A stretch of DNA of 64,000 nt, taken from contig OX235275.1 of NCBI GenBank assembly GCA_944472155.2, positions 30,742,865 to 30,806,864 on the forward strand. Direction: 5' to 3'. Positions 1 through 9,766 of this stretch are shown here, piece by piece. The notes under the pieces are model-generated. The model was not told the DNA's origin. It saw only the letters and a list, made by a program, of their open reading frames with translations, and did no database searches. This DNA comes from Trichobilharzia szidati. Taxonomy: Eukaryota > Platyhelminthes > Trematoda > Strigeidida > Schistosomatidae. The number at the start of each line of letters is the position of its first letter. Position 1 is the stretch's first letter. The position numbers and the translations under genes were made by a program.

Positions 1-360
1 GAATGCAGTGAATAGGAAGGATGGGATAGACTTATCACCTATATGGCAAACTCTTATGAAGCAAGACAAATGAAAAAATCAATCAGCACTCTATGAGCCT
101 CCATGACCTTTTAAAACATGTTTATCAAATATGAATTCACGTATTTTCCATATGACAAATAACATACATACACACACACACTCATACAAAACTAATCTAT
201 GCAAATTAACCATACAAGAATGAACACAACATCAACTTGACATTAGTCATTACAAAATATGTGATGACTGCTTACATATTTTCTATTGGTAAAAATGTCC
301 ATAGACAAATGACCTTCAGACAAACTGACTGTAATGTATGTAAAAAATTTTTGACTATAT
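1..360. other. AT-rich unclassified stretch with short CA tract
   Basis: I see no open reading frame of note and no recognisable element. A short CA run lies near 168-180. The right part probably grades into the PLE terminal region that starts around 360. Confidence 0.4.
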
Positions 361-530
361 ATTTTGATGATTATTAAAATCCGAATAAATCTGCTGAAGA
401 AGCTGTGGCTTACACAGCGAAACGTTCAGAAAAATCTTGTTTTGATTTTCTTAACACGCTGGGATTAATTTAAATAATTTATAATGAATCAATCTGACTC
501 GGCGCTCAAATTATTTCAGGAAGTTCGTAA
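360..530 (+). mobile_element. Penelope-like element terminal region (pLTR), upstream copy
   Basis: This segment holds a hammerhead motif at 390-430 followed by a stretch that resembles the region after the PLE reading frame at 2125-2230. Both share a CGCTG-GATT word and then the word CGGCGCTCAA about 50 bases later. The repetition on both sides of the GIY-YIG frame fits the terminal repeats of Penelope-like elements. The reverse transcriptase part expected between them is missing, so this may be one deleted element or two neighbouring fragments. Confidence 0.55.
390..430 (+). ncRNA. Hammerhead ribozyme motif in PLE terminal repeat
   Basis: A type I hammerhead layout can be drawn by eye. Stem I is TCTG (390-393) with CAGA (427-430). 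The core CTGAAGA (394-400) is followed by one extra A. Stem II is GCTGTG (402-407) with CACAGC (413-418). Then come GAAA (419-422), a very short stem III and the cleavage triplet GTT (424-426). The core differs from CUGAUGA only at U7, the tolerant position. Hammerheads are known in PLE terminal repeats. Activity is inferred, not shown. Confidence 0.7.
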
Positions 531-819
531 CACCTACGGCCTGGAAACCTATAATATTATTATTAGTATTATTATCATTATTATCTCCTAATGATCTATT
601 TTATATTGCCCGCCAATACTACTCAATATGAGCACATTTAAACACTTCACTATGTTATTTATAATAAACATGATATTTTTTTTAAAAATATATAGTGCAT
701 ATAATAAATAGTACGCTTAATAATAGTAATACACCAGCATTACATGACAGAATTATTAATCAATCGATATTTTAAATGATTTAAACTGCATCAACATCTT
801 CTGTTGTTCGATCGATAAA

Positions 820-871
<52 letters not shown>

Positions 872-1074
872 GTATAAATTTGAATTTTGCTGCAATTTGT
901 ATATTAATTGAACAAGTACTATTTTTGAAAATAAAAGTACAAATTAATTGGAGTATATATTGCTTCATTTTTAGTTACATTTGGAGAACACAATTTAAGT
1001 GAAAAGAGGAGAGTATTTTCGAGAGTTGCTCATTAGGCTTTACAATGACACGATTTGTAATCATTATTAATAAT
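530..1074. other. AT-rich intervening DNA
   Basis: Apart from an ATT-rich patch near 555-585 and the AT microsatellite, I see no element boundary or coding signal. It lies between the two halves of the PLE remnant and may be decayed PLE. Confidence 0.35.
825..869. repeat. (AT)n microsatellite
   Basis: An uninterrupted alternating AT run of about 45 bases. Open frames read through it are artefacts of the dinucleotide repeat. Confidence 0.95.
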
Positions 1075-1335
1075 TTTACGAGTTTGACCACGGATTGATT
1101 TCAGCTGGAGAACCATTGAAAACCAGCACTGGAGTACTGGACAGCTGTTTCGTCCCCCTAGTCATCGGGAATCATCGGCAGTACTCACCCACTGCACTGG
1201 GGTTCGAACCCCGGACATTCCAGTTACAAGGCGAGCTCATATACCATTCACCCACCGGGACACATTTTAATGGCCCATGAATTGTAACTGCTATCAATTC
1301 GTAATTTTAGTGCGATCACCAAAGTAACTGTGACC
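1075..1335 (-). mobile_element. S1 tRNA-hammerhead unit
   Basis: Read on the minus strand it has a tRNA-like head with B box GGGTTCGAACCCC (1199-1212), then a hammerhead motif at 1132-1186, then the conserved S1 3' tail. Stem I of the hammerhead is an 8 base pair match, GAGTACTG with CAGTACTC. The core is CCGATGA, which departs from CUGAUGA at the conserved U4, so cleavage is probably impaired. The unit lies inside the PLE remnant between its terminal repeat and its reading frame. Confidence 0.75.
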
Positions 1336-2034
1336 AAGAATCTGATTAACAGAACCAAACGTATAGTTACTGAGTAGGAAAATATCAGCAAGGAACTAAA
1401 ATTGGTTCAATCCACTCTTGAATCAAATAATTATCCTAAAACCTTCATAAAAAGATATTTCAAATGTGAAGATAAGGTTGAATCGAAACCTGCTGCTAAG
1501 AATTGGGTTAGTACAGTGGTGATTCCTTACCGCAAAGAAACATCCGATGAGATAAAGCGAATCCTTAATGATCATAAAATGAGAGTGTATTTTCGTGCAA
1601 CTAACACCTTGGGCTCATCACTGGTGAAGGTTAAGGATAAAATAGAACAAGAAAACCAGCAGAATCACGTATACCAGATCAGTTGTGGGGATTGTAACGC
1701 CGTATATGTAGGAGAAACTTCCAGAGAGGTAAATGTAAGAGTGAAAAAACATAAACAATGTCTAAAGGTGGTTCTAAAGACCTCTGCAGACTTGAAGAAG
1801 CTAGAAAGCAACTCAGCGATTACACTGCATTCGATAGAAACGGGACACAAAATCGACTTTGATAAGACTTAGGTTTTACAGAAAGGTTTTGGTTCATATA
1901 AAGAAAAACTGACTGCAAAACTCCTACATATATGGGTGAATCCCAATCGTTTGAACAGACGTGAATGTGTGGTCTTAGCTGATGCATGGCAAATCCTGAC
2001 TAATAAACAAAATTGGATATGTATCAACCACTAG
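1325..2034 (+). pseudogene. Penelope-like element C-terminus with GIY-YIG endonuclease
   Basis: In life this part of the PLE polyprotein nicks the target DNA for priming of reverse transcription. One frame can be followed from about 1325 to the stop at 2032-2034, broken by in-frame stops near 1376 and at 1870-1872. The first part matches the linker after the reverse transcriptase. The GIY-YIG domain follows, visible as YQISCGDC, then VYVGETSREVNVRVKKHK, then a histidine-containing SAITLHSIETGHKIDFD block. The tail ends with NRRE and W-rich residues typical of PLE C-termini. No reverse transcriptase palm motif remains upstream. The sequence is diverged from the other PLE in the window (28358-28822), so it is a separate subfamily. 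Confidence 0.85.
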
Positions 2035-2265
2035 TCACACTTGGTCAAATTCCCGATTATCTGTTATGTTAATTTCGATTAATTTCCCTGAAGAAGTTCG
2101 GACCAGATTGCCGAACGAAACGTTGGAATTACTCATTTCAATCTCGCTGAGATTTTACAAATATAATTTTATAAATGTCTACTTCTCACACGGCGCTCAA
2201 TTGTTTTGCAACTATCCGGTCAAACCTTTATCACAGTTCATATTTTTTTATTTCTTTTTATTTTT
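2035..2265 (+). mobile_element. PLE terminal region, downstream copy
   Basis: This follows the PLE stop codon directly and contains a hammerhead at 2081-2130, then a stretch like that at 430-530. It forms the 3' terminal repeat of the same PLE remnant. It ends where the reversed S1 unit begins. Confidence 0.6.
2081..2130 (+). ncRNA. Hammerhead ribozyme motif 3' of the PLE frame
   Basis: Stem I pairs TTCC (2084-2087) with GGAA (2125-2128). The core is CTGAAGA (2088-2094) plus one A. Stem II is GTTCGG (2096-2101) with CCGAAC (2111-2116), a 6 base pair match. GAAA lies at 2117-2120 and the cleavage triplet GTT at 2122-2124. It has the same U7A core and extra A as the copy at 390-430 but different stem bases, so pairing has been kept while sequence changed. 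Confidence 0.75.
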
Positions 2266-2690
2266 TACGAGTTGATCACGGACTGATATCAGTTAGAGAA
2301 CCATTGAAAACCAGGGAGTACTGGACAGCTGCTGTTTCATCCTAGTTTGGGAATCATCGGCAGTACGCACCCACTGGGATTCGAACCCAGGACCTTCCGG
2401 TTACAAGGCAAGCTCGTATACCATTCAGCCACTGGGACCCGATTCAATGGCTCATGAATTCTAACTTCTACCAATTCGTGATTTTAGCGCGACCCCAACT
2501 ATTGTCGTTGGTGGAAATCCATCCACACGTGACTTCTAATTGGACCTCACTGGTCACGACTTCTCACTAGAACTGCAGGAAGCTCCAACCTGTAGCAAGT
2601 CACTAGCGAGCATCAGAATAATTTTCTATAGTTTGATTTGTAAGGATTAGTTATGTTTTACGAGTTGATCACGGACTGATATTTTTATTA
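2262..2690 (-). mobile_element. Full-length S1 unit with start of a second tandem unit
   Basis: On the minus strand the order is 5' leader (about 2650 down to 2450), tRNA-like head with a GGTTCGAATCC-type B box near 2380-2395, hammerhead at about 2316-2370 and 3' tail. The hammerhead has a CCGATGA core and a three-base enlargement in stem III. Past the 5' end, at 2655-2690, the 3' tail of another unit begins, as in a head-to-tail tandem. One unit is about 390-400 bases. Confidence 0.75.
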
Positions 2691-3420
2691 TTATTTTATT
2701 ATAGCTTGATTCTACACAGTGCTTTTTGGTACAAGCATGAAATTTTCAGCATGTGATATCGGTGTTGACGGTTAAGTGTCTTCAACACTTTTGTCTACTC
2801 TTTGTGTTAAATTGAAGTCCTGCCTTTGCTGTCTGCTTCTTCGGTTGCAACTTCTTGCATTTTGCCTGTAGATCACCTCTGAAATCTAGATCTTCCAGTG
2901 CTTTTTCGTTGGTCCAGAGTTTTTGTCGTATTTTCGCCTTCTACAAAATACGTTTATTCTACCATGGAAAGTACAATGAGCTTAGATTGCGTTCACAACA
3001 CCACGTTTTCGATAAAGCAAGAACAACAGTGGTTTGTGCAGAATAATATGTGGTGAGACGTGTCTCCTAGCCAAAATTGGTAGATAGCAATTTACGTCAA
3101 TGTTTACTTCCCAAATCTTGATCATGAGAAAAACAAGAACAAAGACTTTGCGTGGAGGCGGATACGAATCGCAGATATATATGGTGTGACCTTCACAGAA
3201 ACGGCCACAAAGGGATGACAGATTAATTTTCAGCGAGAAAACAACAAATCAGAAGACGCTGTTTCTCTGCTAGTAATAACGAATAACAAATGCACATAAA
3301 AATTTACAAATATCTGTTGATTTTCTCAATAAACGATCTGTTACCTGACGCTTGTCTTCTGTCGTTACAAATATAGTACCATCACTGTTTATTTCGTTTG
3401 CATCTCATCAGCTACTGCTT
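2690..3420. other. Unclassified intergenic DNA
   Basis: I see no convincing gene. A short word near 3014-3047 (centred on AAGAACAACAGTGGTT) recurs at about 17654-17686 beside an (AT)n tract, so part of this is a dispersed repeat that I cannot name. Confidence 0.4.
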
Positions 3421-4210
3421 ACAGAAAAGTTTTACCATACTTGCAAATTTTACATGATGTCAGTTGAGAGGAGGTTCTCAACTTAATGAACAGTGCTCAG
3501 AAAATTACACTTATACACAGACAGTTCAAGTCTAAACAAAGTAAATTTATGCATACAATGGTAAGGCAATTACCGTAATAAGGATAAGAGTTGCTTAAGA
3601 TGCTGAGTGAATAATAAATGAAGGTAACAATAGACTGAGTACAATTCAAATCATAGAAATACGTGACAAGCAAAATTACACTATATCAAAAGGAAGGGGC
3701 GGTGAGGTTAAAGCCAAAGATTACGTAATCAAATGAAACAGAGAGAGCAAAGACATCCAGTCACCAGGCAAGGGCAAAGGAAGACTGACAACTGCTTCTT
3801 TCTGAACACATAAATCGGGCTTCAGGAGTTTGATACCAGTCGCTTCAGTAAACTTGAGGAGAATCGAGCTTTTTTGTCTATTGGTAATTTTAAAGGAATC
3901 TTTGACTCTAACCTCATCCCCACCCCCACTTTGATATAGTGTAACTTTGCCTGGCTCTTGTTTTTATGATTTGAGTTGAAGTCAGTGCATTGTTATCTAA
4001 TTTAAAAGTCACTCATCATCTCACGCATCTCTCTTCCTTATTACGCAACTGCCTAACCATTGTACGAATACATTTACTTTGTTTAAAATAAAACTCCCTG
4101 GGTGAAAACTGTCTAAGTGTAATTTTCTGAGCACTATTCATTAAGTTTAGAACCTCCTGTCAACTGACATCAAGTAAAATTTGCAAGTATGTAAAAGCTT
4201 TTCAGTACAT
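3421..4210. repeat. Foldback repeat with roughly 290 bp inverted arms
   Basis: The left arm (about 3421-3715) and right arm (about 3897-4210) are inverted relatives. Matching words on opposite strands include ATACTTGCAAATTTTAC, GCTCAGAAAATTACACTTA and CTTTGATATAGTGTAA. The spacer of about 180 bases has no coding potential. The arms are diverged by many substitutions and small indels. It resembles a foldback or long-TIR non-autonomous element. I found no clear target-site duplication by eye. Confidence 0.65.
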
Positions 4211-4240
4211 AAAATTAATAATGTCTGTGTGCGGCGAGTG

Positions 4241-4263
4241 CTACTGATAAGACTTATCAGTAG
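4241..4263. repeat. Short perfect hairpin
   Basis: CTACTGATAAG and CTTATCAGTAG form an 11-base perfect inverted repeat around a single A at 4252. It lies just outside the foldback repeat. It has no T-run, so it is not an obvious terminator. It may be a relic of a transposon end. Confidence 0.6.
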
Positions 4264-4473
4264 TATATGTAGAGAGACTTTCATCGGCATGAGAACATTG
4301 GTCTTTCTTGGCAGTCATTCGTTTAATTTCTGAGGCTCTATTGCTGCTACCGTTGTGCTCAGCAGCTGCCTGGTCACCTTCGCCAGCTCACTAATGCCCA
4401 TGAGTTGTGCAGTATTAACCAGTTGTAGTTGGTGAGAAACGTGGTGTGGGACACTCATTGAACTGGGACGCCA

Positions 4474-5007
4474 TTAACTGTGACCCCTACTTTTCATCCA
4501 AATAGGGAGTGCACGGCATAGTAGATTCGTCAACTTCACCGGCAACATTAGTGAGTCTCCGTCTGGTCCCAGCTTCGTGGCATGGAACTGCTGCATCGCC
4601 AGCTGTCTGTCCGTAAAACTCTTACACCAATCGTCCAACCACCAGCTTCTAGGACTCCATCCCACCTGACCGCTCCACTCTGTCATACGCCGCCTTTGTG
4701 CTAGCAAGACAGCCTTCGCCAACTGGTCTTTGGTGTCCACCAACTCAACGACGGATTTAAAGTCCTTCAAGAAGGTCCTTATGTCTGCTTCCTCGAAAGC
4801 AGCCGGCCATCGAATCTCCAGTATCTGGAGCCAGGGACACCAATAGATATGGTAGAATACGAAATTGGTACCTATGAACACCTCATCTTCAACGCACCAT
4901 TTGCACAGATCTTTCGTGTTGTGCTCGCTACTTCTGGTCTTCATATGGTGTGTTTCTTTGTGTTCCTCACACGTCGTCTCCCATGTATCTCCACAACGCT
5001 TTATCAT
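4474..5007 (-). pseudogene. Unrecognised reading frame, possibly gag-like
   Basis: A 177-codon open frame stands out because most of the surrounding DNA has no frame of this length. The C-terminal two thirds is charged and helical-looking, with FLKDFKSVVELVDTKDQLAK near the middle, which loosely recalls capsid regions of LTR retrotransposon gag proteins. The first 60 residues are cysteine and histidine rich but do not show a clean zinc knuckle. No protease or integrase is next to it. I cannot assign a function, and a chance frame is possible. Confidence 0.3.
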
Positions 5008-5405
5008 TTGCCTTCTCTGAAATCAAATGTATCTCCCTGTTATTTGATGTTTTAACGCCGATCATATCGATAGCACTAGACACATTTGGACTGTAAGCAG
5101 CTGATGGTACTATATTATTCTGCAAAACTATTGTTCTTGCTCCATTTAAATTCAAATAAAGGGGAATAAATGTACTAAGTTTCTGAAAAATCATATTTTT
5201 GATTAACAACATCGATAGACAATTAATTATCTGAACAAAAAGCGCTCTCAATTCAAATTACCGGATGTAAATAGTCTGATGACAAATAATGCCAATTCAC
5301 AATATCCACATTCATATTGTAGAATCAATAAAATTCACATTTATGCTAATATACTTGTGAATGAATACATTCCCGTCAAATAACTAGCCACATATGGTCA
5401 CTCAG
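5007..5405. other. Unclassified AT-rich DNA
   Basis: There is no recognisable element or gene here. It separates the unassigned frame from the 3' end of a reversed RTE-A. Confidence 0.35.
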
Positions 5406-5409
5406 GCAC

Positions 5410-6365
5410 AGCAGAATCATATGTTATTATTCCCTTGGGTTTCGAGTGGAACATACGGCTTCAACAAGTTATTTCCACTTTGTTCTATTCTCTGTTGTCC
5501 TCTTCAAGCGGGTCCACGATTACCCATGGCCTCTCATCTTCTTCTCTCCACACGGTCTCCGCCATGTTATCCTCGCGCCGACGAACTACTCGTCGCTTCC
5601 GATTGGAATTCCACTCGAGTGATGGTCTGCGTGCATTGCGTGCGATGTCATTCAATCCATCCATCTCCATTTTCTCCTATACATTTGTTGAGCAATCGGC
5701 TATTGCCTGTTCATTTGTTGCACTGCAAAGTTTCTTGTTATTAGTTCTTTCTGTTCAGCCGACCGGCCATTTTATCTTCAGTACGGAGCAAGAGAAGGGG
5801 ACGGTTTTCGCTAAAAGCTTGCAGTAGCCTGCTGGAAATTCTTTCCACGATGCGCTGCCAAATTTCTGACCAGTATAGAACACCTGACTGACTTCACATT
5901 TGTGTTGAATAGATTCCGAATCTTGTTCTTCATACTGAGGCGTAGCGCGGAGAATTTCTAACCTGGTTTCAGGTTGATGAAGGCGGATTTCGCCTTTCCG
6001 ATCCACTCTGGCTGGCTGGTGTTGATATCTTCATCCGCTGCGACTGCTTGGGGTTGAAACGATACTCACTGCCTAGACAAGTGAAGGAGGTAACCTCTGT
6101 TAAATCTCTTACGTTGATGGTGATTGTTGCCAGTTGTTGTTGTTGTTTTTGCTGTTCGTTGGTCGGTATCTTCAACCCCTCCGTCTTCTCTATGTTCACC
6201 TAGAGTTGTGTCTTCGCTGCCTTCGAGCCTCTTCAGTCAGTTTGTTGTTTTTTGCCTGTCTGGAAGTTTTCAAGTTTGTCTGACATTAGACATAAATCAT
6301 CTGTCACTTTTGAACCGATGTCTAGCACTCCTTCACACATATAAGGGTCCGATTCGAGGGCCTCC
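5410..6365 (-). mobile_element. RTE-A LINE fragment, reversed
   Basis: Read on the minus strand this is the region after the reverse transcriptase palm and the C-terminal domain of RTE-A. It runs from the segment before the YLGS-type motif to the 3' end near 5415 (ATTATTCCCTTGGGTTTC in plus orientation). A CAG/CAA-like repeat near 6130-6160, a poly-Q tract in the coding sense, recurs in other RTE-A copies. The frame is interrupted in several places. RTE-type elements code for an endonuclease-reverse transcriptase and have very short 3' ends. Confidence 0.7.
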
Positions 6366-6610
6366 ATAGCATGTGCGATTTCACTTGTAGATCTTCTCAG
6401 CGCACATATGCAATCTGTCAACATTTCCTTCTTCACATTTGTTGGACACTAGGTGGTTACCTGCTTTACTGCCTGTCAGAGCTCCTTGCTACTTATCCTT
6501 CCCAACAGGCCATCTGGTCTTCACCATCCAACGAAGCGGGAAAGCGTTCATGAGAATCTACAGTCCGTTGGTAAAATTTTGCTAACGTAGGTGCTAAGTT
6601 TCTGAAATGT
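6366..6610 (-). mobile_element. Second reversed RTE-A fragment
   Basis: Sequence equivalent to 5600-5770 of the preceding copy appears again, including the TTTGTTGGACAC and AGGCCATCTGGTCTTCA segments, so this is part of another RTE-A joined in the same orientation. It is short and decayed and ends before the giant palindrome. Confidence 0.55.
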
Positions 6611-6734
6611 ATAGAAGCACTGGCAAGCTTAATTAATAGGGATGAAAATTGTGCTCTTCCTCCATGTGTTGAGTTCTGTAAATCTCCCAATCCTGGATGG
6701 CTTTGACTATTTCTTATATGCTACCCCTCCTCTC

Positions 6735-8985
6735 CCGCTACTGGATAACAAAGGATTTCTTAAGTGGTAGCTTGCCTTTCTCATAACCTGACTGAACTAG
6801 CCAAGACTGTTCACGAGTTTAGATAGTAGGCTGCACACAAGTACCAGATATCCTAAGTAAGATGAAACAGCTTCTCAGTTTTCAACTGTCGCCTAACTGA
6901 CATTGCTTAGCGATGAAGGCATGCATCCCTGTACTGACTGATTCCACGCAGCCTTTAAATACGCAAGTGTTTCTTTGTGATATGAAATGAAACGCTTCGA
7001 TCACTCTAGATATTAAATCATCAGCCTGCAGATTACAGCTCTCACAACAATCAACACAATGAGCTAAGAAAGACGCCTTCAAATGATGGCCATTGTCATG
7101 GAACGCCAACAAGCAGAAAAGCATTCAAAACAGGGAAAGCCTTTCACACCTAATTAAATATATTTCTGCTCATTGCACTTCCATGACACCATCAAGTACT
7201 GAGCTATGCATTTATTGGTTACGAGACGATCAAGTGACCGGATTGGGACCAGCAAATTCTAAATTCAGTTACGTGGCGAAATATTAGCATAACGCTAACC
7301 ACTGTCATTAGGGAGCACCCTCAGTCACACTGAACGTGATGATTGACAACAATCATGACACCTAATTCAAAATCCAACAAGTTCATCTAATCTTCAGTCA
7401 CGCACAAGCAGTAGATTATTAATCGAGTATTGTGCCTGCAGAGTATTCAATGTGATCAGCTTAGATACCTTCAAAAGCAGTTTTAATTCAACAATACATG
7501 GGGTAATCAGATCAAACATTCTCTGACAATCCCCTAAATCCGAAAAAAACCCATAGGTATTTTCAACAATGTGTAAGTCAGTAAGTTACTCAGTGGATGA
7601 ACCAGTTCGACATCCTCCTAAATGAACTTTCAAACATCGAGGTCCAATCTAAACACTTAAATACCTACAGTCCGAGGTACAATCACCCACCCACATAACC
7701 CTCAAGGCAACAACATTATTCTTATGCATCGAATGAGAACAAATTCAATCAATATCTTCCTCAGAGTTCATCTCAAACACAACACTGAACACAAACATCA
7801 ATGAAATATTCCTTAAGCAAAGAGAAACCAACTGTGGACAAACAACAAATCATCACAAACAATTTTCACTTCACTACAGTGTCTTCCAGATCGCCAAATC
7901 AATCTCAGTCTCAACTACAAACTGAATACAACACAGCCTACCAATTCCGTCAATAACTATCCTCCCAATTCAACCACAAAATATCACACATCCACTTTAA
8001 GAACAGTTCAACAATCATCTGGGAGGAGGACGAATCAATACTGAACAGAGTCATGACCCGAAACTCATCTTACACAATATTCCTAACTCAAAAGCCAAGC
8101 ACACTGAAATACAACTCCATCTAGATAAATGCAAAACTCATCTAAAACTGTGTCAAAACCTGAGATTCAATTTTACTCAAAAAGTTTTAGATCTGTGTGT
8201 GTATATTCTCATTACCCATCAACCGTGCAATCAGTTATCGTGATTAGGTGACGTGAGCACAATCGTAAGATATTTCATTTCAACCTCATCCAACTAACGC
8301 ATCACATGTCAACCAACAACCAACCACTAAGAATAATCACGAAAATCAATGAATTCATATCTTCAAATAAAAAATAAACATTTAGAATTATAATAATAAT
8401 GATAGCAAATACGGTGCCCGTTAACTTGATTGTGAAGTGAAAGCGAGGGTTGTATTGATCACGTGTGTAGCCTGTTCATGTTTATGCATGTTTGCTCACA
8501 TTGATGACTGTTGCTGATAGCTACATATATATGCTGATTTGCCTGGCTGAGTTTTGTGAATTCGAAATTGGAGTCACCTAGAAGTCGATCAGTTGAAATC
8601 AGAGTTTCGAACCTGATGACTTATGCAGAACTAAGATAGAATGGTTGAAAGCTGTCCAACTTTGACTGTTATTCTGAGATAGGTGGCATGGTGTAGACTG
8701 CCTAGATGGGATATTTGGAGTGATAATAAGCAGTGGTCGGAGTCTACTTTAGAGTTCACGATATTTAATCTGTTTGTCATCATCTGGACTCTGACAGTCA
8801 TCAATAATCTGCATGTAATCAGTCTCAATGTCCTTCACATCTACTGTGTATCCACCACACCACTGGCTATATGAGTGTAGTCATTACTGTCCTACAAGAG
8901 GTCATTCAAAACCACCTGACTACTACTCCATCTGAAAGAAAATATTTCGAATACCTCAAGAGATACTAAATCCTTTGAAGTTCCA
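6735..8985 (+). repeat. Left arm of the giant palindrome
   Basis: A non-coding arm, inverted relative of 9290-11495. It differs from the right arm by substitutions every 10-30 bases and small indels, so the event is not very recent. Short frames predicted inside do not survive in the other arm. Confidence 0.8.
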
Positions 8986-9289
8986 CATACTCCTGACTGA
9001 AATACAAAAATAAACTACACCAATCTCCAATGTCAGTTTAGTTCGATTCGGTTCATCAATAGCTATTACTCAGTTTTCCGTGAATATGTTAAACTGTAAT
9101 TTGACTTCTAGGTGGTTGTAAATTAACACTTTCAGACAAGTTGTTTCATACAATGTCTAAGGCATATTGAATACTAAGAATGAGCCAACTGGAATCATAC
9201 ATTCATGAAATTGCGTGTGTTGGTTTGGAAAGCATGAACCTCGATTACATGCATGTCAGCGAGGTGTAAGTTGAACGTCTTAAGATCCA

Positions 9290-9735
9290 GTATCTATTCA
9301 GAAATTCAAACCAACGTCCTCTAAGTGTGCAAATTGAGTTAGTCGGACTTTGGGTGACGTCTTGTTGGTTTATGTTGCCGGCACTGTTGTATTCACTGAC
9401 GTGTCTGACTGGTACACTGTAGATGTGAAGGACATTGAGACTGATTACATGCAGATTACTGATGACTGTCAGAGTCCAGATGATCACACACACAGATTAA
9501 ATATCATGAACTCTAAAGTAACCTCCAGCCACTGCTTATTATCGCTGCGAATATCCCATCTAGGCAGTCTACACCATGCCACCTATCACAGAATAACAGT
9601 CAAAGTTGGACAGCTTTCAACCATTCTATCTTAGTTCTACATAAGTCATCAGGTTCGAAACTGTGATTTCAACTGCTGGGCGACTTCTAGGTGACTCCAC
9701 ATTCCAACTCACAAAACTCAGCCAGTTAAACCAGC

Positions 9736-9766
<31 letters not shown>

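Noticed and set aside
756..968. 70-codon minus-strand frame
   Set aside because: It reads through the (AT)n microsatellite and consists largely of an Ile-Tyr repeat, so it is a low-complexity artefact.
6124..6369. Valine- and serine-rich frame on the plus strand
   Set aside because: It is the antisense of the RTE-A poly-Q coding tract.
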